From Cryptomeria japonica (Eukaryota; Streptophyta; Pinopsida; Cupressales; Cupressaceae): a stretch of DNA of 60,000 bases. The translations under genes and the position numbers were made by a program. The stretch is from contig NC_081415.1 of NCBI RefSeq assembly GCF_030272615.1, positions 598,801,335 through 598,861,334 of the forward strand, in the 5' to 3' direction. A model generated the notes under the pieces. That model was given only the letters and a program-made list of their open reading frames with translations, made no database searches and was not told the DNA's origin. Below are positions 1-12,570 of this stretch, one piece after another. Position 1 is the first letter of the stretch; every line of letters begins with the position of its first letter.

Positions 1-1511
1 AGAATTTTTCTAAAGTTACACCTTTGTGTCGAAGCATAGAAGTGGAAAATCTAACAAAGTTGCTGATGCACTGAGTAGAAGAAGGAATATGCTGACATAG
101 ATGAGAGTGACAATATTAGGATTTGAGGAGTTGAAGACCTTGTATGATGATGACCTGGATTTTGCAGAACCTTGGAGAGAATGTTGGGATGTTATTCATA
201 GGAGTTTAGTTGTGCATACCTAAGAGTTATATGAGGGAGAATCTGATAAAGGAGAAACATAGTGGAGGATTAGCCGAACACTTTAGTGTTGATAAAATAG
301 TTGCAATGGTGAGTGAGCATTATTTTTGGCCCTAAACTCATAAGAATGTTAGGAAATATGTGAAAAGTTGTGGAGTTTGCCAAGTTTCAAAGGGTAATAG
401 TCTGAACGTGGGATTCTAAAAAACCTTTGATGGTAGTAGAGAGACATTGGGAAGATATAAGCATGGATTTCATACTTGGATTGCCTAAGACACATAGAGG
501 GGATGATTCTATATTTGTAATAGTAGATAGATTCTCAAAGATGGCTCATTTCATACCTTGTAAGAAGACATTAGATGCAATGCATATAGTTGACCTATTT
601 TTCAAGGAAGTGGTGAGATTGCATGGATTACCTAAGAGCATAGTTTCAAACAGAGATACTAAGTTTGTTGGTTATTTTTTTAGAACACTTTGGAAGAAGA
701 TGAAGACAAATTTGATGTTTAGTTCTACTTTTCATCCACAGACCGATGGATAGACATAAGTAATTAACCGGAGCTTGGGAAATTTGTTAAGATGCTTATT
801 TGGAGACAAAATTAGAAGTTGGGATATGATTCTTGCACAACTAGAGTTTACCTATGATAATTCAGTAAACATGAGTACCAGAAGGACACCTTTTGAGTTT
901 GTTACCGAAGTACACCCTAGAGGTATATTGGAACTCAAAGATATTAGCAGTGAAGACCGGAGAAGTGCAGAAGCAAAATAATTTGCAGATCACATAAAGG
1001 ACTTACATATTCAAGTTAAGCAACATTTGGAGGAAATGAACAACAAGTATAAGGAGAAAGCAAATGAGAAGAGGAGACATAAGGAATTTGAAGTTGGAGA
1101 TGAAGTGATGGTGTATCTGAGAAAATAAAGATTCCTAGTTGGAACTTATAACAAGTTGTAGATGAGGAAGTTTGGACCCTAAAATATTTTGAGAAAGTTT
1201 AGTTCTGGAAATGCATATGAAGTGGATTTACTGGATAGTCTAAGTGTTTTACCTGTCTTTAACATTGCAGATCTACATTAGTATCATGAACCATAATTCA
1301 GTGAGGACACTATTGCAGACTTGGAGAAACAGTTGCCCTAGAAGGAACTGAATGAAATTGAAGATATTTTGGATAATAGGATTGGGCATAGTACTCAGAG
1401 AAGTCACTACAAGGAGTATCTAGTAAAGTGGAAAGGCAAACCAGTTGAGGATTCATCTTGGTTTTCTCAGGAAGAGGTAGACTCACTTTTTTTTCAACAA
1501 CCCTAGATGTC
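1..1511 (+). pseudogene. Ty3/gypsy chromovirus pol, 3' portion (RNase H tail, integrase, chromodomain)
   Basis: One reading frame runs through this stretch with many in-frame stops; the 5' part lies outside the window. In order: an RNase H tail with KSNKVADALSRR (about 34-87); the integrase HHCC zinc finger (about 258-405, ending KSCGVCQVSKG); the integrase core (427-980) with SMDFILGLP and [12 protein letters not shown]; and a C-terminal chromodomain (about 1369-1480) with YLVKWKGKPVEDSSW. The chromodomain is the hallmark of plant chromoviruses (Tekay/Reina/CRM/Galadriel group), whose integrase is thought to target heterochromatin. The copy is dead. The second catalytic Asp reads N (SNRD), and the codon expected to be the catalytic Glu (757-759) is TAA, just after a TAG at 751-753. 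Chromovirus assignment is secure; clade is not. Confidence 0.9.
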
Positions 1512-2302
1512 TGATGCAGGAGCATCCTCGGTTCATGACAATCGTGCATCAACCAAAAATATTTCCTTTCTGATTTCCTTTCTGTTTTATAGTTTAAGCA
1601 TTCCATTATGTATTTTCTAGAATTGGCTCACTGGATCTCGAGGAGTTGGATTTTTCTTGAGGACTTGATCGTCTACCTTATTCTTAAACCGCAAAGCATT
1701 TGGATAATTTTCCAGCAAGTTATTGCTACCGGTTTTCGAGATATTTTTCTGGTACCGGTTTCCTGGTTGTAATATACTAGGATCTACCAGATCCCTTTCG
1801 TAGCTTGTGAAGCCTTGAGCGTTGATTCCGATGTTCCTTGGTGTGTGTTCGACCTTTTCTTTGATCTATACTTCACCCTTTGGATTTTTTGAAGGAATTT
1901 ATTTGGCAGAGGCCAACCTTGTTCCTTTTACACGTTAGGTCTTGTTCTTCGACATTTGATCCCTTTTGGGCCAATTGGATCCTCTTGGATCATATAAATC
2001 ATTGTAACTGAGCATTAGAATGTAAGATAAGAAGAGATCAATTAAGATATATAACATAGAAGATATACGCTAAGATTTGAGGTCCCAGTTGTGACCTGTT
2101 CTATAATTAAGCATGTTTTAGCAGGCCAGTGAGCCAGTTTTTGTAACCCAGTTGTTACCGGTTGACTGTAATTAGTTTTCATGATATAAATCATTTAGTT
2201 CTGCATTGCCTCCATCATATCCTTGTGTTTCTATTGTGTTTACTCTTGTTGACCAGTCGGGATTGATCTCTTTGAGTTCCCTCCTAACCGGTGACTGCAT
2301 CA
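1512..2302 (+). repeat. Probable 3' LTR of the chromovirus
   Basis: The stretch opens with TGATGCAG (1512-1519) and closes with CTGCATCA (2295-2302). These are a perfect 8-bp inverted pair of TG...CA form, and the stretch starts directly after the chromodomain frame. Length is 791 bp. The 5' LTR is outside the window, so the direct repeat and the target-site duplication cannot be tested. No clean polypurine tract precedes position 1512, which leaves the exact start uncertain. Confidence 0.6.
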
Positions 2303-2439
2303 GTGCCTCTACTTCATCAAGCTCAATCCGAGGAGCAAGAGGATACTTTGGAAGGTGTAATGGTTATTGTAGGCATGTTTAAATAATTTTGTTCTTACTT
2401 GGATAAATGCTAACCATCATCACCTTTGGAAGTTTTCCA

Positions 2440-3052
2440 TTGGTTCATATACATCTCCTCTCTCTTTACACACCTCCCTGTCACTCTGTCCCTACCTCTA
2501 TTTATCTAAGTCTCTCCCACCATCTCTCCCTCTATACCTCAACTTCCCTTCTTACCCCCATATCTATCCCTCCCTCTCTATTCATTTCTCTCCCTCTCTT
2601 ATTTTTTCTCTCCCCTCTCTCTTTATTCTCTTAATCACTACCTCTCCCTCCCACCCTCTCTTTCCCCATCCCTAGGTCTCTTCTTCCCTCCATATTTACC
2701 TCTCTACCTCCCCCTCCCTATCTCATTACCAACCTCTCTCCCCTATATCTTTCTCACTCTATCTCTCCCCTATGAATCTTGCTCCTCTCTCCCTAGGTGC
2801 TAGGACATATATCTACCATCTCTAGTTCTTTAACTCCTCCACCTCTCTCCTTGCCTCCTTACCCCTCTTTCTTTCTTTGTAAACTTATCTATCTCCCTCA
2901 CCTTTCTATCTCTCCCCTCTCTAAGTCTCCTAATCACTCCCTATCTACCTCTCCCTCCCCCCTCCTTATCCATTTCTTTTCTCTTTGTTCTTATCTCTCT
3001 CATTTTCTCTCTCCCTATCCTCTCTTCGACATCACCTCTCTCTACATTGAAT
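2440..3052. repeat. Pyrimidine-rich (CT) low-complexity tract
   Basis: Nearly unbroken TCTCTC/CCTCCC-type sequence on the + strand. Open frames here are Ser/Leu/Pro runs produced by composition and are not genes. This is the left part of a CT-rich locus split by element A; the right part resumes at 11980. Confidence 0.85.
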
Positions 3053-3215
3053 AGGTTTTAAGGAATAGAGAGTATGATATAGGGATTAGGAATAGGGTTG
3101 AATATATAGGGTTTATGGTTTAGGGTTGAGGGTTGAGGGTATTGTTATAGGGTTTAGTGTACCAAATTGATGGTACAAAGTTTAGTGTACATAGGATTGA
3201 GGGTATTGCCCATAT
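3053..3215 (+). repeat. Degenerate telomere-like spacer (GGGTTTA-type motifs)
   Basis: Repeated, degenerate GGGTTTA/GGGTTGA units (for example around 3107-3160) resemble the plant telomere repeat TTTAGGG without forming a regular array. The stretch ends with a phrase (AAATTGATGGTACA, then GGTATT before CTCTCTC) that recurs at 12620-12665. The two copies are therefore units of one higher-order repeat. Confidence 0.65.
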
Positions 3216-3625
3216 TGATACTTTCCTCTCTCTTTGTCTCCCTTTGTTTCTCTCTTTTCTCTCACTTCTCTCCCCTCTCTAGGTATGTCCCACCCTCCCT
3301 ATCTCCCCCTCCCTTCTTATCCTCATATCTATCTCCCTCACCTACTCTCTTATACTCTCTCCCTCTCAATTGTATCTTACCATTATCTAGGTCATCACCT
3401 CTCCCTCCTACCCTCTCTCTTTCCCTATCTCTCCTTTCTAGGTTCCTCCCTCCCTCTCCACCTCTATACCTATCCATCTGTGTCTCATTAGGTACCTCTC
3501 TCTATCCCCCTTTATCTATCTATCCCCTCTCTCTCCCATCTAGGTATCTAACCTCTCTCACCCTTTAGGTATATCACCTCTCTATCTATCGCGTGTACAT
3601 TTATCTCCATCCCTCTCCACCTCCC
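3216..3625. repeat. Pyrimidine-rich tract, second block
   Basis: CT-rich sequence continues up to the insertion point of element A. The five bases before the element (CTCCC, 3621-3625) are the left half of its imperfect target-site duplication. Overlapping frames on both strands (3167-3568, 3234-3491 and 3262-3477) are compositional artefacts. Confidence 0.8.
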
Positions 3626-6106
3626 TGTTAGACACAATGCACCACTGAGAGGGGGATGAATAAGTGGTTCTCAAACTTTTCCCTTTAACTATCCTATGTG
3701 AGCATATCGGTTATTAGATCTAACTTAGAACAGACTTACTGGTTAGTGGGGAGTCCAACACAAATGCAATCACACAAGGGGATATCAAATAACACTAGCA
3801 TATATGAGGAAAACCCAAGATGGGAAAAACATCGGTGAGAAATGTTACTGGAGTCTACTACTCCAATCCAGCCTCACAATCAAAACTGTATTACAATGTT
3901 TAGGGAACTAACCCAAGGAGCACCAACCCCTGATTTAGGGCACTGACCCAAGGAGCACCAACCCCTAACTAATTTATGGGCTACAACCCAAAGGAGCTAC
4001 AACTTAGTGATCACAATGATAACTTCAATTACAAAAGTAGTTGTCTTGTTACAAGTGAATCTTGCAACCATTTCATATACGTTACTCTACCAATGAGATA
4101 CCTTCTCTGCTACACCGATACACTTCTCCTACTGCTCTCATATACTGCTTCACTACCGGTAAACTCTACCAGTTCACCTCTACTCTCCTTCTTCTTTATT
4201 GAATCTCTTCCTCACTTCTTTTCTATTCACTGGTACAACACTGTACCGGTTCTATGTCTGCCTACTTTGCAACTTCCTTCACTTTTGCTCTGCCGATATG
4301 AACATTACCGATTCTTTTCTACTACCGGTTAAACACTTCAACCTGGTTCACCCTCACACTCAATCTCTTCTCAGATGTTCATTGAGTACTTGACTGATTT
4401 GCTCTCACACGCAGAAGTAACACTCAATCAATTCATAGCAGCACTCTCTTTTTCTATTCAACAACCCTACTCTTTCATCCAATGACAACCATCTTTGATT
4501 TTGGCTTGCATATTTATAGCCTAGTTTTCCTGCCAAAGGCCAGTTCAAAAACACAGGTGGTTATGGTTTCAACATCAACCTCGATGAAAACCAAATCCAA
4601 TCAAATCCTATCCGATCTGATCGCCCAGACAACTATTTCCTCATCATCCCCATTGTCTTTCCTTCTTGATAATGCCTTCTATCTTTGGCAATCTAGTTTT
4701 TACCTTGTTAGTTGATTTCTTGGTCAAACACCAAGATTGATCTTGCGGTTTCCTTCATATGCCTTGATCTTCTCATTCACTCTGAGCTGTGTCTGAGTTT
4801 TCCTCCAGATCTCTAGCCACAAACCTTTGCAATGACCTGCAACATATCCCATGATTTACAAGATCCACCATTAATGTCGACCAAATTTTCACCTACCACA
4901 TTGATACACATTCCATCTACCACTACATACAAGTCTACCACCTTGACTTCCAAATGGCATTCATGTCGACCAACTGCCAACTTGGATCTTCATGTTGATC
5001 CAGATAGGATCACCAACTAAACATTCTATCGGTTCCTCTTTTCTGCTAGTTTACTAACCCTGCCGGTATCTTACACTGTACCAGTTAGCTCCTCATGTCT
5101 GTAATATACTGAAATACCGGTGGAACTCCTTAATCGGTTATCAGACATGTTAATCCAAAGCATTCTCATCTTCATCAGGTAGGGAGTCTTCTTCATCTGC
5201 ACCTTGTCCATATTACCGATGGACTTCCATACCAGTAAACACTCTTGATGGCACCATGTCATTAACCTTCAACAGACTTAATCTTTAGTCCGACCATTCT
5301 TCTCTAGCTACATCTGCTCAGCCTTGCCTTCTCCCTGATCAGCTTTGACCATATCACATCCGGTTTGTCAAAGTGACAAGCACATCACTCTTCATCTGTA
5401 CCGACATCTCGACATGCCTTCTTAGTCGATTTAGTGCATATTTCTGATTTCATGGACTTGATGCACACCTCTTCTTCCTTATCTCACAAAACTATGATGC
5501 ACACAATGCATGATAGGAGATAAGTTCCACTTACCAGTGGAGTGACACCTTGTCTTCTACATCCTGCAATGTACTCATGTGACTTCCCTGATTGTGCAGT
5601 ATATCTTCAAACAGGCACATGTGATCTGGTGTTGGCACTTTCACTATCAGTCATCTCTTCCCATAGTGACTGTATCTTCATCCAGTGGGAGTCCTGCTGA
5701 TCAGCAACCTCATAGCATACTAGTGACCTGTTCATTCTTCTCTTCCAGTCTATATGTGATTTAGGTAATATTTTGCCTCTTCATCACAAACAATATCCAA
5801 GCATCTTGCCCATTGTCAACACTTAACTTATCAGTTGACATAATCTCCTTAACGGGGATACACTGTACTAGTATCGATCACCTTACCATTCCATCCACAC
5901 AAGTCAGACAGTAACTTGTGTACCGGTAACACTAGTGGTCATCCATCTGAATGACATTCTCTTCCTTACCTTACCAGTGTCCTACAACACAAATTGATAT
6001 CAAAGATATTTCAACCTGTAGTCCTCCTTGACAGTGTTGCACATTCATCTCTCATGCCGGTAGTCATCCCATATCGGTTGACATCAAAGACAACCCAATG
6101 CCAACA
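3626..6106 (-). repeat. Element A, 3' LTR
   Basis: 2,481 bp, matching 9496-11979 throughout. It lacks about 20 bp near 3999 and carries about 11 extra bases near 4665 relative to the other copy. It contains the conserved LTR block (reverse complement of GGTTTTTCCC...GGGTTTTCC) at about 3807-3838, close to its biological 3' end. Confidence 0.9.
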
Positions 6107-6240
6107 ATCTCCCCCTTTGGCATTGATGTCAACTCATGTAGTATCTGACATACTACATAATCCTTCTCCCCCTTTCTCTAATTCATGGATTCTGAACACA
6201 TGTAGGATGTTTTATACTACAGAATCATTCTCCCCCTTTG
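6107..6240 (-). promoter_or_regulatory. Element A polypurine tract and upstream PPT-like copies
   Basis: On the - strand AAAGGGGGAGAT (6118-6107) abuts the 3' LTR and would prime plus-strand DNA synthesis. Similar CTCCCCCTTT copies (as read on +) lie near 6166 and 6229. Repeated purine tracts just upstream of the 3' LTR are a described Sirevirus trait. Confidence 0.75.
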
Positions 6241-7464
6241 ACAACAAAGGCAAAGGGCACTATCAGGGTATCATTCATCCTTGTATTTACCGGTCACTGA
6301 CAGAATTATTTCTCCCTCTTTGTCTTTACCAGATGTCTCTCCTCCTCTAATACCAATTGTTACATTTTATTGCATTTTCTCAAGTCACAATACTTGAGAT
6401 GGAGGACTCAACTATCAAATGACACCAATTGAGCATGCAAATTTTATACTATTTGTTAAACTAGTCAATTGTAGAGGGATGTGTTAGTGAATGCCACTCA
6501 CCTGCCGGTCAAACTGCATCACCTCCCATTTGATCCCAAATTTCTTTAGGAATCAAATGTGATTGTACTACCAATACAACCACCCAACTAATAAGTAGGA
6601 ATCAAATGTGATTGTACTATGAATACAACCAACCAAATAATAGGTAGATACCCCTTACAATGAAATTTTCTTGGGTATTCCTACTGTAACTTTTCATCAC
6701 TTGCAGTTTTGGACAGTCAATGCACTTACTCTTCTAGGTTAAAGCATCTCGTCTTTGCATCATAGCCACTTGAACTCCCCCTGAGTCATACATCTCAAGT
6801 CCTCAACTTTGGTGAGGTCTAATATCGGGGCCTCCAATCTCCTCCATATATCGGTTGAGCTGTCTATATGTGATCATCTGACGATTCTTCAACTCCATTG
6901 TTTCTACCACAACTTATGACATGATCCTGGATGAACACAATGCCATACAATGTCATCATCAAGTCATAAATCTAACCGGTTAGCCCATAAACATGCATGC
7001 CTGCATGGTCAACCACTAGGCCAACAAATGTCATTTAAGTCTTTTCCAATACCACTTGAGACATGAACTCCACATTCCATGCTACTAGGGCTAATGCAAT
7101 TATCTCCAACTTCATTGTCTTACATAACCTACAAGTACCTATTAGTATTTATGCCGGTAATATCTTGTACATACCTATCTCCTATACCAGTCCACTATCA
7201 CTACTGGAGCACCTTCCTATGACTCTTGACCTTTGTCAACATTGTATCTGATTCCAATTGTTATCTTGTCATATATTGATACAACAATAGTGATCCAATA
7301 TTTCATACCGACAACATGTTCTTCCATGTTGCTTTCATCATTGAGGGGGTGAATGATAAATTGTGTATTACTACCCCTTAGATCTCGCATCTCCTTTAGG
7401 ACTTAGGAGATATCACCTATGCATTGGATGCATAGTGCCGGTCCATGGTCTTCTTCCTCCATAC
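6241..7464. other. Element A internal non-coding stretch
   Basis: No coding frame or pol motif on either strand. Two odd motifs resemble a primer-site/LTR junction read on the - strand: at 6345-6362 (CTCTAATACCAATTGTTA) and 7247-7263 (TCTGATTCCAATTGTTA), like the genuine junction at 9482-9500. They may be leftovers of other elements or of template switching. Confidence 0.5.
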
Positions 7465-9422
7465 CTACTTGGTCTCATTCTTCTTCCCATTTTTAGGCTT
7501 GGGAGTAGGTCTTTCCTTCTTTTGTCGATGGGTCCTTCCATTTCCTGATTCTCCATCATAGCCAGAAGTAGTGCTATAGTAGCACACAATATCCATCCCA
7601 ACTTCATGATTGGAGAATCTCTTGACATACCAGTTTGACCATCTTCTTCTGGTCATGTTGTTGTGAAATGGCAACCAAAACCAATGGACCTCTTTCTCCT
7701 ATAGGGACATTTCTCCTTTGGTTCCCTGCAGGTCTCTGACTTCCATATGCTCTCCATTCACCTTTCTGCAGAGCATAGTTGTACTAGCCTCCATGTGACT
7801 GCAAGTTCCTCTTCCTGCACTCAAACTCTCTATGGCCAAATCCATTGCACTTATAACATACAACAATACATGGATTTTCTAGCATAATTGGGAGAGGGGA
7901 CATGCATGTATCTACTCCTGGATACATTTTGCTTATATGCATGATGTCTATGAGATCCTAGATTATTCCTTCTAGATATCTTTCTACATTATTCTTCCCC
8001 ATGTCCATAGCCATTACATGCAAAGCAGTAACTGGTAAAGGATGGCATATGACTTACAAATTTGTTCTGCCATGCATGGGGAGATCTTACTAGTTTTGCA
8101 TCTCCATTTCTACTTCTTTGAGGATGGATCCTGGGTTGTCCATTCTATGCATCTCTTCCATTTGGTCTCTTCTTCTCCCACACATTATTTGCCCTGTGAG
8201 TGGTAGCATTTCTTTGTCCTTTGATGGCAAGAGGTCTTATTTGTTGTCTTCTCATGTTCCTTCTTCCGGAGAAGCTGTCTTCTCCCATCTTCCCTTTGCC
8301 TTTGGGATTTGCATTGTTCCTCCTTCTTGCAGCATCGGTCTTCATTCTTGTCTGCAAGTCTTCACCGGTTGTATTTAGATCAACCTTCTTCCGAGGAGCA
8401 TTTCTCACTGTGAAGGTTTGGCCTTTATTTTCTCCATTTGAGGAGAAAAACAAAATGTCATTGTGAGGGACATTCTTGCTAGTGGAGTATTCACCGGTAT
8501 CGCTTCCTAAACCTTTAGTTTCCTTGGCACGCTTTTGCTTCTTCAACATTTTGTCCAAGGCATCACTGTTGCCATCAAACTGGATTCTTACCTTGAGCTC
8601 ATCCTGACATTTCTCAAGGTTATTTCGGAGAATCTCCATTTCTCCAACTAGCTGCAGATATTCTCCATTTTTTACTTCTAGCCTTGATGCTAGATCTTCA
8701 CACCAGAATTCCTTGGTCCCTTCTGCCTGAGACTTCAACTCTGAGATGCATTTCTTAGATTCCTCAAGGCATTTTGTCAGCCAGTTCTGTTCCACTATAG
8801 CATAATTCTTGAATAGCTTGTATTCCTTTCTTACTCTACTGAGTTCTTCAAGTGCATTCACAAGCTCACCTTCGAGATCAACTTCTACTTCCTCTTCTCC
8901 TTCACCTTCACTATCACTCCCAAACACATCTTGTCGGTAGGAGTGTTCTGCATGATCATTTTCATAAGTGTTCCTTTCATCTTCTGATTCTTGAGCCATG
9001 AAGAGGTGGGTTCCTTCATCATCATTGTTGCAACTGCTAGTAGATCTGCCTTCATCATTTGCATATACATGAGATACATTTCTCATCAAATCATCACAAG
9101 TCAGTTTTGTAGTAGTGGGCTCATTTTCATAGAGCTTCTTCAATCTCTCCCATAATCTTTTTGCCAATTTACATATATCCACCTGTGAGGAGACATCATA
9201 TGTTAACCCACAAAGAATAACGCTCATAGTTGTTTCATTGCACTGGTTTCTTCCTTTTACATCAGATCCAGTGGGAGGACTAACATTCCTATGAAGACCA
9301 TTAAAAACTGACATCCATACATCATAACCTAGGAAAGATAAGAAGACTTCCATTCTGAAAGTCCAAATGGCATAGTTTGATCCATTAAGCACTGGAGCAA
9401 GGATTGACACTAAACAAACCAT
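7465..9422 (-). pseudogene. gag: Element A gag (capsid remnant, coiled coil, CCHC zinc knuckles)
   Basis: The open frame extends up to 9494 only through a TTG inside the primer site; the first ATG is at 9422. The N-terminus has the copia gag phrase LNGSNYAIWTFRME (DUF4219-like). Then LAKRLWERLKKLYENEP begins a UBN2-type domain, which jumps early to an acidic segment (GSDSEGEGEEEVEVDLEGE), so its core is probably deleted. Next come about 120 residues of coiled coil and the phrase LDKMLKKQKRAKETKGLGSD. The frame stops at 8145 (TAG) and continues in frame to zinc knuckle 1 (8027-7986, CFACNGYGHGEE*C), which holds a stop. Knuckle 2 (7858-7817, CYKCNGFGHREFEC) is in another frame. A basic tail ends at 7465. 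Gag would form the particle and bind RNA. Confidence 0.85.
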
Positions 9423-9481
9423 TGTGTCCTTAATCCAAAATCTACCCAAGCTAGAGAAATCTTGTTTGACTGGGAACCTAC

Positions 9482-9493
9482 GCTCTGATACCA
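9482..9493 (-). other. Element A primer-binding site (tRNA-iMet)
   Basis: Reverse complement reads TGGTATCAGAGC, complementary to the 3' end of plant initiator methionine tRNA. It lies two bases inside the LTR that starts at 9496. It fixes the element's orientation as - strand. Confidence 0.92.
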
Positions 9494-9495
9494 AT

Positions 9496-11979
9496 TGTTA
9501 AACACAATGCGCCACTGAGAGGGGGGTGAATCAGTGGTTCTCAAACTTTTCCCTTTAACTGTCCTTTGTGAGCATACCAATTATTAGATCTAACTCAGTA
9601 CAAACTTATCCGTTAGTGGGGAGACCAACACAAATGCAATCACACAAGGGGACATCACATAACACCAACATATATGAGGAAAACCCAAGATGGGAAAAAC
9701 CTCAGTGAGCAATGCTACTAGAGTCTATTGCTCCAATCTAGCCCCACAATAAAACTATATTACAATATTTAGGGCACCAACCCCAGGAGCACCAACCCCT
9801 GATTTAAGGCACCAACCTAAGGAGCACCAATCCCTAACTAATTTATGGGCTACAACCCAAAGGAGCTACAACCCCTGCACTGAGCTACAACTCAGTGATC
9901 ACAATGATAAATTCAATTACAAAAGTAGTTATCTTGTTACAAGTGAATCTTGCAACCATTTCATATACCTTACTCTACTGGTGAGATACCTTCTCTGCTA
10001 CACCACTACACTTCTCCTGCTGCTCTCATCTACTGCTTCACTGCAAGTATAATCTACCGGTTCACCTCTACTCTCCTTCTGCTCTACTGGATCTCTTCCT
10101 CATTGCTCTACTCTTCACCATTACAACACTCTTCTGGTTCTATGTCTTCCTACTCTGCAACTTCCTTCACTTCTGCTATGCTGGTATGAACATTACCAGT
10201 TTTCTCTGCTACCAGTTGAACACTTCAACCTGGTTCACCCTCACACTCAATATCTTCTCAGATGTTTCTTGAGTACTTGACTGATTTTCTCTCACATGAA
10301 AAAGTAACACTCAATCACTTCGCAACAACACTCTCTTCTTCTATTCAGAAGCCCTACTCTCTCATCTAGCGACAACCATCTCTAATTTTGGCTTGCATAT
10401 TTAGAGCCTGGTTTTCCTGCCAAAGGCCAGTTCAAAAAAATGGGCGGTTAGGGTTTCCTCATCAACCTTGAGGCAAACCAAATCCAATTAGATCCTATAT
10501 GATCTGATCGCCCAGACAGCTATTTCCTCATCACCCCCATTGTCTTGCCTTCTATCTTTGGCAATCTATTTTTTACCCTATCAGGTAATTTCTTGGTCAA
10601 ACACCAAGATTGATCTTGCGGTTTCCTTCATCTGCCTTGATCTCCTCATTCACTCTGAGCTATATCTTAGTTGTCCTCCAGACCTTGACCCACAAACCTC
10701 TGCAACAACCTGCAACATATCCCATGATTTATGGGATTGACCATTAATGTCAACCAACTCTGCACCTACCTCATCGGTGCACATTCCATCTACCACTACA
10801 TGCAAGTCCGCCACCTTGACTTCCAAATGAAATTCATGTTGACCAACTACCAACTTGGATCTTCATGTTAGTCCAGATAGGATCACCAAATAAACATTCT
10901 ACCGGTTCCTCTTTTCTACCAGTTTACTAACCCTGCCGGTATCTTACACTATACCAGTTAACTCCTCATGTCTGTACTATGCTGAACTGTAGGTGGAACT
11001 TTTTAACCGGTCATCAGACATGTCTATCCAAAGCATGCTCATCTTCATCGGGTAGGGAGTCTTCTTCATCTGCACATTGTCCATATTATTATTGGACTTA
11101 CATACCGTTAAACACTCTTGATGACACCATGTCATTAACCTTCAACAAACTTCATCTTTAGTCCAACCATTCTCCTATGTCTGCATTTGCTTAGCCTTGT
11201 CTTCTCCTTGATTAGCTCTGACCATATCACAACCAGTTTTTTAAAGTGACAAACATATCAGTCTTCATCTGTACCGACATCTCAACATGCCTTCTCAGTC
11301 AGTTTAGTGCATATACCTGATTTCATGCACTTGATGCACACCTCTTCTTCCTTATCTCACAAAACCATGATGCACATAATGCATGATAGGAGATAAGTTC
11401 CACTTACTGGTGGAGTGACACCTTGTCTTCTACATCCTGCAATGTACTCATGTGACTTCCCTATTTGTGCAGCATATCTTCAAACAAGCACATGTGATCT
11501 GGTGTTGGCACTTTCACTGTTAGTCATCTCTTCCCATAGTGACTACATCTTCATCCGGTGGGAGTCCTGCTGATCAACAACCCCATAGCATATCGGTGAC
11601 CTGTTCATTCTTCTCTTCCAGTGTTGATGTGATTTAGGTAATATTCTACCTCTTCATCACAAACAACATCTAAGAATCTTGCCCATTGTCAACACTTCAC
11701 TTATCAATTGACATACTCTCCTTACCGGGGATACACTGTACCGGTACCGATCACCTTACCATTCCATCCACACAAATCAGGCACTAACTTGTGTACCGAT
11801 AACACCAGTAGTCATCCATCTGAATGACATTCTCTTCCTTACCTTACCAGTGTCCTACAACACAAATTGTTATCAAAGATATCTCAACCTGTACTCCTCG
11901 TTGACAGTCTTGCACATTCATCTCTCATATCGGTAGTCATCCCATATTGGTTGACATCAATGACAACCCAATGCCAACA
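9496..11979 (-). repeat. Element A, 5' LTR
   Basis: 2,484 bp, TGTTA...CCAACA on the + strand, paired with 3626-6106. The conserved LTR block lies at about 9677-9710. Short frames here (for example 9950-10189 and 10540-10740) occur at equivalent places in neither LTR copy and are not genes. Confidence 0.9.
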
Positions 11980-12570
11980 CTCTCTATCTCCATAACCCCT
12001 TACCCTCTCCCTTTATTAACTCTCTTCTTTGATTCTCACTCCCCTCAACTTTTTATCTCCTCTAAAATCTAGAACTATTACTCTCCATCTCTTCTCTCTT
12101 TAGGTCTCTCCTATATTCTCTTCCTCTCTTTTCCCTTCCCTCCTTATCTCCATATCTATCCTTGGCTCCCTCCATCTATCTTCTTCTCTTATTGTTTCTC
12201 TGCATCCCTATGTCTCTCCCTCCCTCTATCTTTACCTCTCTCCCTCTCCCTCTCTATCTCATTACCTATCTCTCTCCCTCTCTATCTTCCTCATCTCTAT
12301 TTCCCCATCTTGGTTCTCTCACCCCTCTCTTCCTAGGCTCTAGGCATCAAACCTCTATATCTCTCTCCTCTCTAGCCCTTTTTCCTCTGGCTCCTTACCC
12401 CTCTTTCTCTCTTTGTGATCTTATCTCTCTTATTTTATTCTCTCTCTACCTCTTACAATCACTCCTCGCAAACCTCTCCCTCCCTCCGTATCTCTCTCTT
12501 TCTCTTTATTCTTCCCTCTCTCCTCTTCTCTCTTCCTTCCCTATCTATGTCATCACCTCTCCCTCCCTTG
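11980..12570. repeat. Pyrimidine-rich tract right of element A
   Basis: Continuation of the CT-rich locus interrupted at 3625; its first five bases (CTCTC) mirror the left flank CTCCC. A 137-codon Ser/Leu/Pro-rich frame at 12162-12575 is low-complexity translation, not a gene. Confidence 0.8.

Larger units (their letters stand above)
3626..11979 (-). mobile_element. Element A: non-autonomous copia-type LTR retrotransposon (gag only, very long LTRs)
   Basis: Two direct repeats, 3626-6106 and 9496-11979, both start TGTTA and end CCAACA. They flank 3.4 kb holding a - strand gag remnant, a primer site (9482-9493) and a purine tract (6107-6118). Flanks CTCCC and CTCTC differ by one base and probably are the 5-bp target-site duplication, in CT-rich DNA. 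No protease, integrase, RT or RNase H is detectable, so the element would have needed pol in trans. This fits the described class of terminal-repeat elements with only a gag domain (TR-GAG). LTRs make up about 60% of the length. Hand comparison suggests the LTRs differ at several percent, plus indels. Confidence 0.88.

Noticed and set aside
2407-3568. Ser/Leu/Pro-rich frames of 75-133 codons
   Set aside because: Translation of CT-rich low-complexity DNA; frames overlap on both strands and have no domain.
9423-9494. Gag start of element A at 9494
   Set aside because: The first codon is TTG inside the primer-binding site; the first ATG in frame is at 9422.
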